A stretch of 64,000 bases of DNA from Nocardioides sp. B-3 (GTDB lineage: Bacteria > Actinomycetota > Actinomycetes > Propionibacteriales > Nocardioidaceae): assembly GCF_024703895.1 (NCBI RefSeq), contig NZ_CP087968.1, positions 744,001 through 808,000 of the forward strand. Reading direction: 5' to 3'. The notes below the pieces were generated by a model. It made no database searches. It was not told where the DNA came from and was given only the letters and a program-made list of their open reading frames with translations. The position numbers and the translations under genes were made by a program. This document shows, one piece after another, positions 33,992 through 43,588 of the stretch (position 1 is the first letter of the stretch; every line of letters starts with the position of its first letter).

Positions 33992-34693
33992 GCCAGCTCA
34001 ACGATCCGGACTACGTCCGCGAGCAGTACGCCACCGAGGGCAACCTCGAGACCCGCCGCTCGGTGTGGCACCCGACGGCCGATGGCCTCGACCCGGTCAA
34101 CGAGGCGCTGAACGCGATCGACCGCGCCCTCGTCGGCGACGCCCACATCCTCGAGGTCGGCTGCGGCACCGGTGTCATGGCCGAGCGGATCAACGCCCTG
34201 CCCGGCGTCACCCTCGTCGCGACCGACTTCTCCGAACGGTTCGTCGAGCTCACCGCCGTCCGCGGCGTCGACGCCCGCCCGGCCGACATCTGCTACCTCC
34301 CCTTCGAGGACGCCGCCTTCGACGTCGTCTACGCCGGCTGGATGCTCTACCACGTGCGCGACCCGGAGCGGGCCCTCAACGAGGTCCGCCGGGTGCTCAA
34401 GCCGGGCGGCACGTTCGTCGCCGTCACCAACGGCAACGACCACCTCGCCGAGCTGCGCATCGCGGCCGGCGGCAAGCGCGACATCACCCAGTTCAGCAGC
34501 GAGACCGGCGAGTCGGTGCTGCGGCGCCGCTTCGCCGACGTCCGCCGCCACGACCTCGGAGACCCGCGCGGTCTTCGGTGACCACGCCACCGCGCAGGCC
34601 TATCTCGACTCGTCCAACGAGGGCCTCGTGCTGCCGCACTTCGAGGGCGAGCGGGAGTACGCCGGGCACGTGACGGTCTTCGAAGCCCGCTGA
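33988..34693 (+). CDS. Class I SAM-dependent methyltransferase (frameshifted)
   Basis: About 234 aa. Motif [17 protein letters not shown], acidic residue in [12 protein letters not shown], motif [25 protein letters not shown], and post-motif [13 protein letters not shown] are clear. A frame change near 34560 leads to the C-terminal [20 protein letters not shown] 33988 overlaps the fumC stop (ATGA), so it is translationally coupled. Substrate unknown. Confidence 0.82.
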
Positions 34694-34731
34694 CCCTCGC
34701 GTTCGTCCGCCGCACGTCCTAGCCTCGATGC

Positions 34732-35325
34732 GTGACCGACGCATCGCCGTACGACATCAAGGCGCTCAGCGCGGAGACCCGGCCGGCCTTCGACGACATG
34801 GTGGTCCGCCACGGCGGCATCTTCGGTGGGTGCTGGTGCATCTACTTCCATCCCGACGGGCCCGAGCGCGGGCAGGGTGCGGAGGCCAATCGCGCGCTCA
34901 AGCGTCAGTACGTCGAGGAGGGCAAGGCGCACGCCGCGCTGGTCTTCGACGGGGACGAGGCGATCGCGTGGTGTGAGTTCGGCTCACCCGAGGAGCTGCC
35001 GTCGATCCACCACCGCAAGCAGTACGACGCCACCAAGGCCCGCGACCCCGACTGGCGACTCACCTGCATCTTCATCGACAAGCGATACCGCCGCCGGGGC
35101 ATCACCGAGCTGGCCCTCCGGGGCGCGCTCGACCTGATCGCCGAGGCCGGCGGCGGGGTGGTCGAGGGCTACCCGCACGACCTGACGAACCAGACGAAGA
35201 AGATGTCCTCGTCGTTCCTCTACAACAGCACGCGCAGGACCTACGAGCGGCTCGGGTTCACCTACGACCGGCCCAAGGGCCTGAAGAACTGCGTGATGGT
35301 GAAGACGGTCAGTGCGCGAGCTTGA
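34732..35325 (+). CDS. GNAT family acetyltransferase
   Basis: An intact 197-aa acetyltransferase. The acetyl-CoA loop is KRYRRRGITELALRGAL (R/QxxGxG/A type); GGCWCIYFHPD and FNSTRRTYERLGF-like YNSTRRTYERLGF complete the fold. Starts at GTG 34732. Its 3' end overlaps the convergent SMR gene by 17 bp. Substrate unknown. Confidence 0.82.
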   Translation: MTDASPYDIKALSAETRPAFDDMVVRHGGIFGGCWCIYFHPDGPERGQGAEANRALKRQYVEEGKAHAALVFDGDEAIAWCEFGSPEELPSIHHRKQYDATKARDPDWRLTCIFIDKRYRRRGITELALRGALDLIAEAGGGVVEGYPHDLTNQTKKMSSSFLYNSTRRTYERLGFTYDRPKGLKNCVMVKTVSARA

Positions 35326-35564
35326 GCCCGACGACGCAGCCGACCGGGCCGAGCATCAGCAGGACCTTGACCGCGCTGACTGACTCGTCGCCCGTCAGCA
35401 TTCCGTAGGCGACGGTCAGCGTCGCGAGCCCGCCCATGCTGAGCACCATGCCGACGAGAAAGACGACGGACGGGACGAGGCGGGTGAAGCCCTCGGACCG
35501 GCCGAGGGCGACGGCCCACACGGCCTCGAGGACACCGGAGACAAGAAGGGACAAGCCATGCCAT
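35309..35564 (-). CDS. SMR-family guanidinium exporter (Gdx/SugE type), internally shortened
   Basis: Small membrane transporter of the Gdx (SugE) subfamily, here about 84 aa instead of about 105. VSGVLEAVWAVALGRSEGFTRL and PSVVFLVGMVLSMGGLA match Gdx helices 1-2, and DESVSAVKVLLMLGPVGCVV matches helix 4. The signature of helix 3 (PxGxAYAxWxGxG) is absent: GGLA joins directly to TLTVAYGM, about 69 bp missing in frame. ATG 35564 (MAWLV) is used with a one-base shift near 35550. The guanidine-III riboswitch just upstream fixes the substrate as guanidinium; without helix 3 the protein may not work. Confidence 0.75.
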
Positions 35565-35577
35565 GACGGACTCCTGA

Positions 35578-35619
35578 GCGGCCGTCTTGTCGCTGTCCGG
35601 GTACGGCTCCCTCGTCCGG
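35578..35619 (-). ncRNA. Guanidine-III riboswitch
   Basis: On the minus strand the leader reads CCGGACGAGG...GCCGTACCCGG...GACAAGACGGC, matching the compact pseudoknot of the guanidine-III (ykkC-III) class: the CCGG stem, ACGAGG loop, CCGTACCCGG strand and GACAAGACGG segment are all in order. It ends about 14 nt before the exporter start, as expected for translational control by free guanidinium. Confidence 0.9.
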
Positions 35620-35669
35620 TGAGCCGTCTCGGCTCGATGTCAGGATAGGTCGGGCGCTGGCATCAGGCG

Positions 35670-35747
35670 CAACTGAGGCAGTTCGACCTGAAACCGCCGC
35701 GCCTCACGCTCAAGTTGCCTGTACGGCGACCCCAACTGCCTCAGTTG
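35670..35747. repeat. 14-bp inverted repeat with 50-bp spacer
   Basis: CAACTGAGGCAGTT (35670-35683) and its exact complement AACTGCCTCAGTTG (35734-35747), with a partial third copy (CAAGTTGCC, about 35711) between. It sits between the transglycosylase stop and the riboswitch. A terminator, operator or processed repeat is possible. Confidence 0.6.
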
Positions 35748-35765
35748 TGAGATCTCAGCCGCGGC

Positions 35766-36426
35766 TCAGTACCAGCCGTTGCCGGCCTTGAACGACCACG
35801 CGCTGCACGGCGTGCCGTAGGTGTCCCGGATGTAGCCCAGGCCCCAGCGGATCTGCGACTCGGCCGACGTCATGTAGTCGGCGGGCAGGGCGTGCAGCTG
35901 GGTGAGCGCCTGCGGGATGCCGTAGGCCGAGGACGAGGGGTTGTCGGCGTCGATGCGCCAGCCGGACTCGCTCTCGTAGAGCGAGTCGAGGCAGTCGAAC
36001 TGGGAGTCGCTGAAGCCGAACTCGGGCAGGAGCGCGCGGGCGATGTCGCGCGGATCACCGGTGGAGAGGTCCTCGGTGCGAGTGACCGCCGGGCCGTTGC
36101 CGGCGGAGAGTGCGGCGACCTTGCGGGCGTCGGTGGAGCCGCGACGATCGGAGCGGGACACGATCGGGGTCCGCGCGCGGGTGCTGTCCGTCGACACCGA
36201 CTCGGTGCCCCGGACCGCGGCCGAGGCTAGGTCGGTCGTCGCCGTACCGGCCGGGAGTGCCGAGCACGCCGTTGGAGACGACGAGCCCGGTGGCGGCGGC
36301 GGCGACTCCGGTGAAGAACACGGAGGTGCGCAGGGCTCGCTGGGGGGCGGTCTTCAGTGCCTTGTGCTTGCCGGGGGCGCGGTGCGATGGAACGTACTTG
36401 GGGGTTTTGTCACAGGGAGGTCTCAC
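35766..36426 (-). CDS. Secreted lytic transglycosylase-like protein (frameshifted)
   Basis: About 220 aa. The basic N-terminus (KYVPSHRAPGKHKALK) is followed by the helix SVFFTGVAAAATGLVVSNGVL, a Ser/Arg-rich linker, and a C-terminal goose-lysozyme/SLT-like domain (YESESGWRIDADNPSSSAYG, then GIPQAL and TSAESQIRWGLGYIRDTYG), with the catalytic Glu in the ESESGW motif. Frame change near 36200. The GTG at 36426 keeps the frame; a GTG near 36413 would give the usual MTNPKYVPSH-like start with one indel. Acts on peptidoglycan. Confidence 0.78.
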
Positions 36427-36490
36427 GGATAGGCGACGGGGGCTGACCCCGATCAGGCAGGGGCAGTCGTGCGTGGAGCCGATACGTGAC

Positions 36491-36513
36491 GGCCGCTTTG
36501 GGGGAAAGCGGCC
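36491..36513. promoter_or_regulatory. Hairpin in the transglycosylase leader
   Basis: GGCCGCTTT-ggggg-AAAGCGGCC, a 9-bp perfect stem with a 5-base loop, 65 to 87 bp upstream of the start. It might be a leader structure. The rest of the region (36427-36643) shows no recognised riboswitch. Confidence 0.5.
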
Positions 36514-36643
36514 CCGAGATCACGAAACGATCACGAGCAACCATGCAGGACGGATCGAGGGCGTGCAAACAGAACCGGCAAAGTCACACGGCCTCATTGG
36601 CCCCACTGGTCACAGAGGGCCACAGGCGCCTCAGAAATGAGTC

Positions 36644-36673
36644 GACCCGCTCCCCAGAAGTGGGGAGCGGGTC
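36644..36673 (-). terminator. Terminator after phoH
   Basis: GACCCGCTCCCC-agaagt-GGGGAGCGGGTC: a perfect 12-bp stem, 6-base loop, 10 bp beyond the phoH stop on the minus strand. Strong intrinsic structure without a T tract. Confidence 0.8.
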
Positions 36674-36682
36674 GGGGACGGA

Positions 36683-37996
36683 TCACATGCTGACGTTCTC
36701 CAGCATCTCGGTCACCGGGGCGGCGATCTGCGAGCGCTCCGAACGGGTGAGCGTCACGTGGGCGAACAGCGGGTGGCCCTTGAGCTTGTCGATGACCGCC
36801 ACGATGCCGTCGTGGCGACCGACCTGGAGGTTGTCGCGCTGGGCGACGTCGTGGGTGAGCACGACCTTGGAGTTGGCGCCGATCCGGGAGAGCACCGTGA
36901 GCAGCACGTTGCGCTCCGGGGACTGGGCCTCGTCGACGATCACGAAGGCGTCGTGCAGTGAGCGGCCACGGATGTGGGTCAGCGGCAGCACCTCGAGCAT
37001 GCCGCGGTCCATCACCTCGTCGATCACCTCGGGCGTGGTGAGCGCTCCCGGGGTGTCGAAGACCGCCTGCCCCCGGGGGCTCATCTTCTCGGACTCGGAG
37101 CCGGGGAGGTAGCCGAGCTCTCGGCCGCCGACCGCGAAGAGCGGGCGGAAGACGACGACCTTCTTGTGCTGGCGCCGCTCCATCACGGCCTCGAGCCCGG
37201 CGCACAGCGCGAGCGCCGACTTGCCGGTGCCGGCGCGACCGCCGAGCGACACGATGCCGACCTCCGGGTCGAGCAGCATCTCCAGCGCGATCCGCTGCTC
37301 GGCGGAGCGGCCGTGGATGCCGAACGCCTCCCGGTCGCCGCGCACCGGGTGGACCTGCTTGTCGGGACCCATGCGACCCAACGCCGTACCGCGATCGGAG
37401 AGCAGGACCGGGCCGTTGTGGCACGGAAGGTCGCGCGCGGACTCGAGGTCGAGCACGCCGTCGTTGTAGAGCTCGTCGAGCTCGGCCGAGCTCACCTCGA
37501 GCTCGGACATCCCGGTGTATCCGGTGTCCGAGTCGCTGATCGCCTCGGCGCGGTATTCCTGCGCGTCGAGCCCGACCGCCGACGCCTTGATCCGCAGCGG
37601 CAGGTCCTTGGAGACGAGGGTGACGTCGCAGCCCTCGTTGGCCGGGTTGCGCGCCACCGCGAGGATCCGGGTGTCGTTGTCACCGAGCCGGAAGCCGGAG
37701 GGCAGGGAAGCGGCGTCGGTGTGGTTGAGCTCCACCCGGACCGTTCCTCCGAGATCGCCCACGGGCACGGGCGCGTCGAGGCGGCCGTGCTCGATGCGCA
37801 GCTCGTCGAGCATGCGAAGTGCTGACCGGGCAAAGAAGCCCAGCTCGGGGTGGTGCCGTTTGCCCTCGAGCTCGGTGATGACCACGACCGGCAGGACGAC
37901 TTCGTGCTCGGCGAACCGTTTCAGGGCGCCGGGGTCGGCCAGCAGGACGCTGGTGTCGAGGACATAGGTGCGGTTCTTCGTAGCGCTGCTGGCCAC
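36683..37996 (-). CDS. PhoH family protein with N-terminal PIN domain
   Basis: An intact 437-aa PhoH2-type protein. The PIN RNase domain occupies about residues 8-150 ([12 protein letters not shown] with the acidic residue, and [12 protein letters not shown]). The PhoH ATPase follows, with Walker [16 protein letters not shown] and Walker [10 protein letters not shown]. This architecture couples an RNA-cleaving domain to an RNA helicase-like ATPase. It is followed by a terminator and preceded by a 245-bp leader holding an inverted repeat. Confidence 0.9.
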   Translation of the reverse strand: MASSATKNRTYVLDTSVLLADPGALKRFAEHEVVLPVVVITELEGKRHHPELGFFARSALRMLDELRIEHGRLDAPVPVGDLGGTVRVELNHTDAASLPSGFRLGDNDTRILAVARNPANEGCDVTLVSKDLPLRIKASAVGLDAQEYRAEAISDSDTGYTGMSELEVSSAELDELYNDGVLDLESARDLPCHNGPVLLSDRGTALGRMGPDKQVHPVRGDREAFGIHGRSAEQRIALEMLLDPEVGIVSLGGRAGTGKSALALCAGLEAVMERRQHKKVVVFRPLFAVGGRELGYLPGSESEKMSPRGQAVFDTPGALTTPEVIDEVMDRGMLEVLPLTHIRGRSLHDAFVIVDEAQSPERNVLLTVLSRIGANSKVVLTHDVAQRDNLQVGRHDGIVAVIDKLKGHPLFAHVTLTRSERSQIAAPVTEMLENVSM

Positions 37997-38034
37997 TGTG
38001 GACTACCCCTCACGGACCGGCGCGAACGCCTTCA

Positions 38035-38062
38035 CCCGGTCCAGTTCAATGCATGGACCGGG
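38035..38062 (-). promoter_or_regulatory. Inverted repeat in the phoH leader
   Basis: CCCGGTCCA-gttcaatgca-TGGACCGGG, perfect 9-bp arms, about 40-65 bp upstream of the phoH start and downstream of the uppS stop (38242). It may be a terminator for uppS or a control site for phoH. Confidence 0.45.
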
Positions 38063-38241
38063 AGGCTCCTTGAAACGCCGCGTGAGTCAATCTGCGCCTT
38101 CCGATTCCGCGGGCTTCCCCACCCGCCGATGCCTTAAAAAGTACGCCGCAAATCAACCGAACCGGAGCGACACGCCAGAACGCGGGGTGAACAGGCTGTT
38201 TCGTTCGTACGGCGACGCGAGCACGCCCGCCGGGACGACGC

Positions 38242-39022
38242 TCAGGAACCGAAGCGACGCTCGCGCTCGGCGTACGCCCGGATGGCGCGCAGGAAGTCGA
38301 CCCGACGGAAGTCCGGCCAGAGCGCCTCGCAGAAGTAGAACTCCGAGTTGGCGCTCTGCCACAGCAGGAAGCCGCCGAGCCGCTGCTCGCCGGACGTGCG
38401 GATGACGAGGTCGGGGTCGGGCTGGCCCTTGGTGTAGAGGTGGGCGGCGATGTGCTCGACGTCGATCACGTCGGCGAGCTCGTCGAGCGAGGTGCCTTGT
38501 GCGGCATGCTCCCCGGAGCAACGAGCGGACCGCATCTGCGATCTCGCGACGACCGCCGTAGCCGACGGCGATGTTGACCAGGATGCCGTCGATGTCGCGG
38601 GTGTCGTCCTCCGCCTTCTTGAGCTTCTCGGCGGTGCTGGCCGGCAGCAGGTCGAGCGCGCCCACCGGGTGGATGCGCCACTTGCGCTGCACGGCGAGCG
38701 ACTCGACGGCGCCCTCGATGATGGCGAGCAGCCCCACCATCTGCTCGGGGGGCCGGTTGGTGAGGTTGTCGCTGGAGAGCAGCCACAGGGTGACGACCTT
38801 GACGCCCACCTCCTCGCACCAGCCGAGCAGCGGGAAGATGTTGTCGGCGCCGGCCCGGTAACCACCGGCCGTGTCGAGGCCGACGGCCTTCGCCCAGCGG
38901 CGGTTGCCGTCGAGCATCACGCCGATGTGCTGGGGGATGCGATCGGACGGGAGGAACTTCACCACGCGGTGCTCGTAGGCCGGATAGAGCACCCGACGCA
39001 CTGCGTCCCTCAACTTCGCCAC
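38242..39022 (-). CDS. uppS: Isoprenyl transferase (undecaprenyl diphosphate synthase family), frameshifted
   Basis: Cis-prenyltransferase that supplies the lipid carrier for cell-wall synthesis. Signature [17 protein letters not shown] (catalytic Asp), [39 protein letters not shown], and after a shift near 38515 [22 protein letters not shown], ending [11 protein letters not shown]. About 255 aa. GTG 39022 is the start ([12 protein letters not shown]). Divergent from hemolysin III. Confidence 0.9.
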
Positions 39023-39116
39023 GCGTCGATGGTAACCGTGACCGATATCCGGGGTGACGCAGTGATCCTGATCCCGAACACCTGACTTCTGCCCTACCCC
39101 CACGTAGGTTGTGCCC

Positions 39117-39839
39117 ATGAACGACATCCTGCGCGATCGTTTCGACGAGCTCTCCGAGCGTGTCGAAGAGGTCATTGCCGACGTCAAGCCCCGCCTGCGC
39201 GGGTGGCTGCACCCGGCCACCGCCCCCTCGCGCTGGCCGCCGGCATCGTGCTGGTCGTGCTGTCCCCGGACGCCACGACCCGCATCGGGTCGGGCGTCTT
39301 CGCGGCCACCGCGCTGGTCCTGTTCACCGTCTCCGCGGTCTATCACCGCGGCACTCGGGTCGCCCACCGTGCACTCGCGCCTCAAGCGCTTCGACCACTC
39401 CAACATCTTCTTGCTGATCGCCGGCTCCTGCACGCCCTTCGCGCTCCTGCTCCTCGACGGCACCAACCGCTGGGCGATGCTCGCGATCGTCTGGGGCGGC
39501 GCCATCGGCGGCGTCTTCATGAAGGTCGTCTGGAAGGGCGCGCCGCGCTGGCTGTCGGCCCCCATCTACATGGCCCTCGGCTGGGCGCCCGTCTTCTTCT
39601 TCGGTGACTTCGTCTCCGGTGCAGCCGCCAACTACGGAGCCGGCGTGGGGACGGCCGTGATCGTGCTCGTCGCCACCGGCGGCGGCCTCTACACGCTCGG
39701 CGGCATCGTCTACGGCACCAAGTTCCCCAACCCGTGGCCGCGCTGGTTCGGCTTCCACGAGGTGTTCCACACGTTCACGATCCCGGCCTTCGTGACGCAC
39801 TACGTCGGCGTCTCGCTGGCGACCTACTCGCTGCGCTGA
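39117..39839 (+). CDS. Hemolysin III family (PAQR) membrane protein (frameshifted)
   Basis: Seven-helix PAQR-type protein, about 240 aa. VFAATALVLFTVSAVYHRGT, HSRLKRFDHSNIFLLIAGSCTPFALL with the conserved His/Asp, and WPRWFGFHEVFHTFTIPAFV carry the typical metal-site motifs (H, D, HxxxH). Frame changes lie near 39230 and 39375. ATG 39117 follows a GTGCCC stretch. Physiological role uncertain (membrane lipid homeostasis in relatives). Confidence 0.85.
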   Translation: MNDILRDRFDELSERVEEVIADVKPRLRGWLHPATAPSRWPPASCWSCCPRTPRPASGRASSRPPRWSCSPSPRSITAALGSPTVHSRLKRFDHSNIFLLIAGSCTPFALLLLDGTNRWAMLAIVWGGAIGGVFMKVVWKGAPRWLSAPIYMALGWAPVFFFGDFVSGAAANYGAGVGTAVIVLVATGGGLYTLGGIVYGTKFPNPWPRWFGFHEVFHTFTIPAFVTHYVGVSLATYSLR

Positions 39840-39922
39840 GCTGCCGCCGAGCTCGGGGCGTACGGCGACGTGAGCCGCCTCACGAGTCGGAACAACTGAG
39901 CAGCACCGGTCGTCGTACCGGG

Positions 39923-40292
39923 GTGCCTGACTCCACCAGCCGCCGTCCCGGTCCTGACCTCTCCCTCCCCCAGCTCGTCGCCGGTGCCGTCGCCGCGGCC
40001 ACCGCCACGATCCTCAGCTCGCGCCTCGACCTGATGGGCACCGTGCTCGGTGCGGTCCCGGCCAGTATCGTCTCGGCGATCGTCACCGCGTCGGTGGCCG
40101 GCTGGTGGCACCGGATGCGCGAGGCCCGCGAGTGGGTGCCGCAGCGGATCAAGGGCACGCTCGTCGGGCTGGGTGCGCTGGGGCTGCTGGTGCTGGCGTT
40201 CCACACCGGCGTCGACACTGGTCACCGCCGACCTGCCGCCCGACACCTTCGCCGCGCGCTGGCTCGCCGAGGTCGGGCTCAGTCGAAGCTGA
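39923..40292 (+). CDS. Small membrane protein, unknown function (frameshifted)
   Basis: About 122 aa from GTG 39923. LPQLVAGAVAAATATILSS, VLGAVPASIVSAIVTASVAGWW and GTLVGLGALGLLVLAFHTG are hydrophobic segments, with a basic REAREWVPQR loop between. A one-base shift near 40220 leads to the C-terminal DLPPDTFAARWLAEVGLSRS. Its end overlaps the convergent DUF1353 gene. No family recognised. Confidence 0.55.
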
Positions 40293-41202
40293 ACCAGACG
40301 AAGGCCACGAGCGCCGCCACCATCACGAGGAGCGCCAGCAGGCGGGCGATGGTCGGCGCCCGCTTCGCGATCTTCTCGAGCGCGAGGTAGGTCAGCGAGA
40401 TCGCGACCAGCCCGAGCGTGACGTGCAACAGCACGGCGAGCGTCACGCAGCCGATCACGCCGGCCAGCAGGAACCGCCCCCACAACAGGCTCAGCGCCAG
40501 CGGGATCACGATCGCACCGGCCAAGCCCCCCGGGACCTCCTGCCACCAGACCCGCTCCCCCATCCACGGCAGCGTCGCGGCCAGCGGCCAGTCCAGGTCG
40601 AAGAGCTCGCCGGTCGCGCAGTAGCCCGGGTAGACGATCAACGCCAGCGAGACCCCCGCGCCGACGCGGTGCAGCCAGCTGACCAGCGGCGACCGGGGCA
40701 GGCCGTCCTTGACGAAGATCGTGGCCGCGGTGACGGCCGCCCACACGATCCAGCGCCGGACCACGCCGGTGCCGGTGTCGGCCATCGCGTCGTGGAACAC
40801 GCGATCGGCCTCGACCCGGTCGATGACGTGCCCGTCAGTCGAGGTGTAGGACGGGTCGCCGCCGCCCGCCACCAGCGCGTCGTGCACCAGCGCCGCCGGG
40901 AGGTGCGCCCCGGTCTTGGGCACCAGCCGGGTGAAGAGCGCCGGCGTCGAGGTGAGGTCGGTGCGGAAGTCAGGGGACGCGGGCACCGGGATCTCGCCGA
41001 GGTGCCGGTCGCGATAGGCGATCCGGCGCTCCGTGCTGAAGGTCTCGAGGTCGCGCTCCAGATGTCGCTCGAGCACGATCCGCGGATCTGCCGCCGGGTC
41101 CGGTGGCAGCCCGATCCGATCGCCGATCGCCAGCACGCCGCCGTCGTAGAAACGGCGCGGCTGGGTCTTGACGCTGTCCTTCATCGCGGTCCCGAGTCGC
41201 AT
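40279..41202 (-). CDS. DUF1353 domain membrane protein
   Basis: Intact, 307 aa. Residues 20-120 carry the DUF1353 pattern (FRTDLTSTPALFTRLVPKTGAHLPAALVHDALV), known from phage and bacterial proteins of unknown function. The C-terminal half has four hydrophobic helices, including WIVWAAVTAATIFV and LLALLVMVAALVAFVWFSFD. Encoded on the minus strand beside yyaL, 34 bp apart. Confidence 0.75.
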   Translation of the reverse strand: MRLGTAMKDSVKTQPRRFYDGGVLAIGDRIGLPPDPAADPRIVLERHLERDLETFSTERRIAYRDRHLGEIPVPASPDFRTDLTSTPALFTRLVPKTGAHLPAALVHDALVAGGGDPSYTSTDGHVIDRVEADRVFHDAMADTGTGVVRRWIVWAAVTAATIFVKDGLPRSPLVSWLHRVGAGVSLALIVYPGYCATGELFDLDWPLAATLPWMGERVWWQEVPGGLAGAIVIPLALSLLWGRFLLAGVIGCVTLAVLLHVTLGLVAISLTYLALEKIAKRAPTIARLLALLVMVAALVAFVWFSFD

Positions 41203-41236
41203 GCCGACACTCTGGCACCGATCACCGACAACGGGG

Positions 41237-43201
41237 CTAGCCGAGCGCGACCCGCAGCCCCTCCACGTCGGTCACGGGCGCCGCGCAGACGTGGTGGCGG
41301 CAGACGCACGCCGCGGCGCGGCCGTCCACCGGGCCTCGGCCCGCGAGCAGCGGGATCGCCTCGTCCGACCCGCCCGCGACCACGACCACCGCGGTCGGGT
41401 GGTGACGGGCGAGGTTCGCCAGCGACTCGCGCTGGGCTCCGGGCGGGCCGACGATCGCGACCTCGTGGGGTCCGTCGAGCATGGCGGCGGCCGCGGCCAG
41501 CGACCAGCCGGCAAACCGCGGAGTGCGTACACGGCGAGCGCGTGCACCGTCGCCAGCGCAGCCTCCGCTGCTTCCCGGTGCCGGAGGTCGCCGGTCACCG
41601 CCGACGACGTCACCAGCGCGTGGAGCAGCGCGGACAGCCCGCTCGGAGATGCGTTGTCGCTCGGGTCGCGCGGACGGGCGACCGGGGCTTCCGCGTCGTC
41701 CGCGGTGTCGAAGAACCCACCGTCGTCAGCGCGGGAAGTGCGCGAGTGCGGTGTCGAGCAGGTCGGTGGCGGCGTGCAGCCAGCGCGAGTCGCCGGTCGC
41801 CCGGAGGAGGTCCAGGAAGCCGGCCGCGACGGCGCCGTGGTCCTCGAGCACGCCGGCGGGTGTCCCCACGACGCCGTCACGCGAGACCCGCCGCAGCCGT
41901 CCGTCGACCACGTGGAGCTCCAGCAGCAGCTCGCCCGCCGCAACGGCTGCGTCGAGGTAGCGCGGTTCGTCGAGCCACGCAGCGAGGCGCGCCGGGCCAC
42001 TGATGGCCAGCCCGTTCCGGGCGGCCACGACCTTGTCGTCCCGCTCGGGGCGTACGCGCTCGGACCGCGCAACCAGCAACCGATCGCGGACGGCGATCCA
42101 CCGATCCGTGTCGTCGGCGTCGCGGAGGAGCTGCAGCGTCGAGGCGCCGTGCTCGAAGGTGCCCGTGTCGGTCACCTCGAAGAGGCTGGCCGCCCACCTA
42201 CCGTCCTCCTCGCCGAGGGCGCCGACCAGCTGGGCAGGCGTCCGGGCGTAGAACTTCCCCTCGACTCCCTCACTGTCGGCGTCGAGCGCAGACGCGAAGC
42301 CGCCCTCGTCGGTGCGCAGCTCGCGGATCAGGAAGTCGGCGATCCCCTCCCCTGCCCAGGCCGCCATCGGCGTACGGCGATCGGCGCAGACCCGAAGCAG
42401 CAGTGCGTTGTCGTAGAGCATCTTCTCGAAGTGCGGCACCACCCACTGGGCGTCGACGGAGTAGCGCGCGAAGCCGCCGCCGAGCTGGTCGTGGATGCCG
42501 CCGCGCGCCATCGCCTCCAGCGTGTCGTCGACCATCGCCAGCGCATCGTCAGAGCCGTGCCGGACCGGGAACTCGAGCACCATCGACGGCGGGAACTTCG
42601 GGGCGCCACCGAACCCGCCGTTGGCGGTGTCGAACTCGGACCGGAGCTTGTTCACGGCGCCGTCGAGCACCGCCCGGTCGACGAGCCCGGCCGGCAGCGC
42701 GGCCTGCGCGTTGAGGTGCTCGCGCAGGTTGCCCACGACCCGCGCGACGTCGTGACCGCGGTTGACCCACGCGTCGCTGAGCCCCTGCAGTACCTGAGTG
42801 AACGACGGCTGCCCGTGCGCCGGGCGCGGCGGGAAGTAGGTGCCGGCGAAGAACGGGTTGCCCTCGTGGTCGAGCACGCACGTCATCGGCCAGCCGCCGT
42901 GCCCGGTCATCGCCGTCGTCGCCTGCATGTAGATCGCGTCGACGTCCGGGCGTTCCTCGCGGTCGACCTTGATGCTGACGTAGTGCTCGTTGAGGTAGGC
43001 CGCCGTCGTCTCGTCCTCGAAGGACTCGTGCGCCATCACGTGGCACCAGTGGCAAGCCGAGTAGCCAACAGACAACAAGATTGGTGCATCACGACGCTTC
43101 GCTTCGGCGAAGGCTTCAGGGCCCCATTCCCACCAATCCACTGGATTGGAGGCATGTTGGAGCAAATATGGACTGGTCGCCGAGGCGAGACGATTGGCCA
43201 T
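41237..43201 (-). CDS. YyaL-type thioredoxin-domain protein (DUF255), frameshifted, chimeric 5' end
   Basis: About 655 aa. The N-terminal DUF255/thioredoxin-like domain has [15 protein letters not shown] and [20 protein letters not shown], with the CHWC pair. The rest resembles an (alpha/alpha)6 N-acylglucosamine epimerase-like barrel ([45 protein letters not shown]). Frame changes near 41735 and 41520 hide the C-terminus. The first 45 codons (43070-43201) use AT-richer codons than the rest of the gene, and an integrase remnant lies just upstream, so the 5' end was probably supplied by an integrated element. Confidence 0.88.
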
Positions 43202-43225
43202 TCCTGTAACTCCTGACGAGTGGCA

Positions 43226-43269
43226 CGTGCATCATTTTTCCTTGAGTGATGCACGAGAGTGATGCACGA
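43226..43269. repeat. Direct and inverted repeats beside yyaL, candidate integrase arm sites
   Basis: GAGTGATGCACGA occurs twice in tandem (43244-43256, 43257-43269), and an inverted relative CGTGCATCA lies at 43226-43234. They occupy the 105-bp gap between the yyaL start and the integrase remnant, the position expected for arm-type recombinase sites or an operator. Confidence 0.55.
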
Positions 43270-43307
43270 AACCGGCGTACGATGTTTTCTCCAGCGTAGG
43301 AGGTCTC

Positions 43308-43545
43308 GTGGCGACGCGTTCTCAACCGAAGCTGCTCGCGCAGGGCAAGCCGCGTACGACGGACGGCAGTGCGCGGCCGTGGCGGGGGCGGCTCTATGCC
43401 CCGTCGGCGGGCAGCAACAAGTACCGGTGTGTGCTTCAAGGCACCGGCCGGTGACGGCGAGCCGTGGAAGCGCGTGCTCCGCCGTGCTGCTTCCGAGGAC
43501 GATGCCCACTACGCTGCTCTCAACCGAGAGCCGCACCCCGTATAG
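43308..43545 (+). pseudogene. N-terminal remnant of a site-specific integrase
   Basis: GTG 43308 follows an ideal AGGAGG. Reading with one shift near 43425 gives ATRSQPKLLAQGKPRTTDGS, then RPWRGRLYAPSAGSNKYR, CFKAPAGDGEPWKRVLRRAA and SEDDAHYAALNREPHPV, then a stop. The RPWRxRLYxP and GDGEPWKRVLRRA pattern resembles the arm-binding N-terminus of actinobacterial tyrosine integrases; the catalytic part is missing. Marks the boundary of an integrated element. Confidence 0.6.
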
Positions 43546-43588
43546 GAACGGCCGAGAACCCGGGGCGCTTCAGTGGGTCGATCCGCGG

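Noticed and set aside
36427..36643. Possible c-di-AMP riboswitch before the transglycosylase
   Set aside because: The conserved GGGGAACC and CCGTCAGC-type cores are not present; only a simple hairpin is seen.
43226..43269. CRISPR-like short direct repeats
   Set aside because: Only two abutting copies, no spacers.
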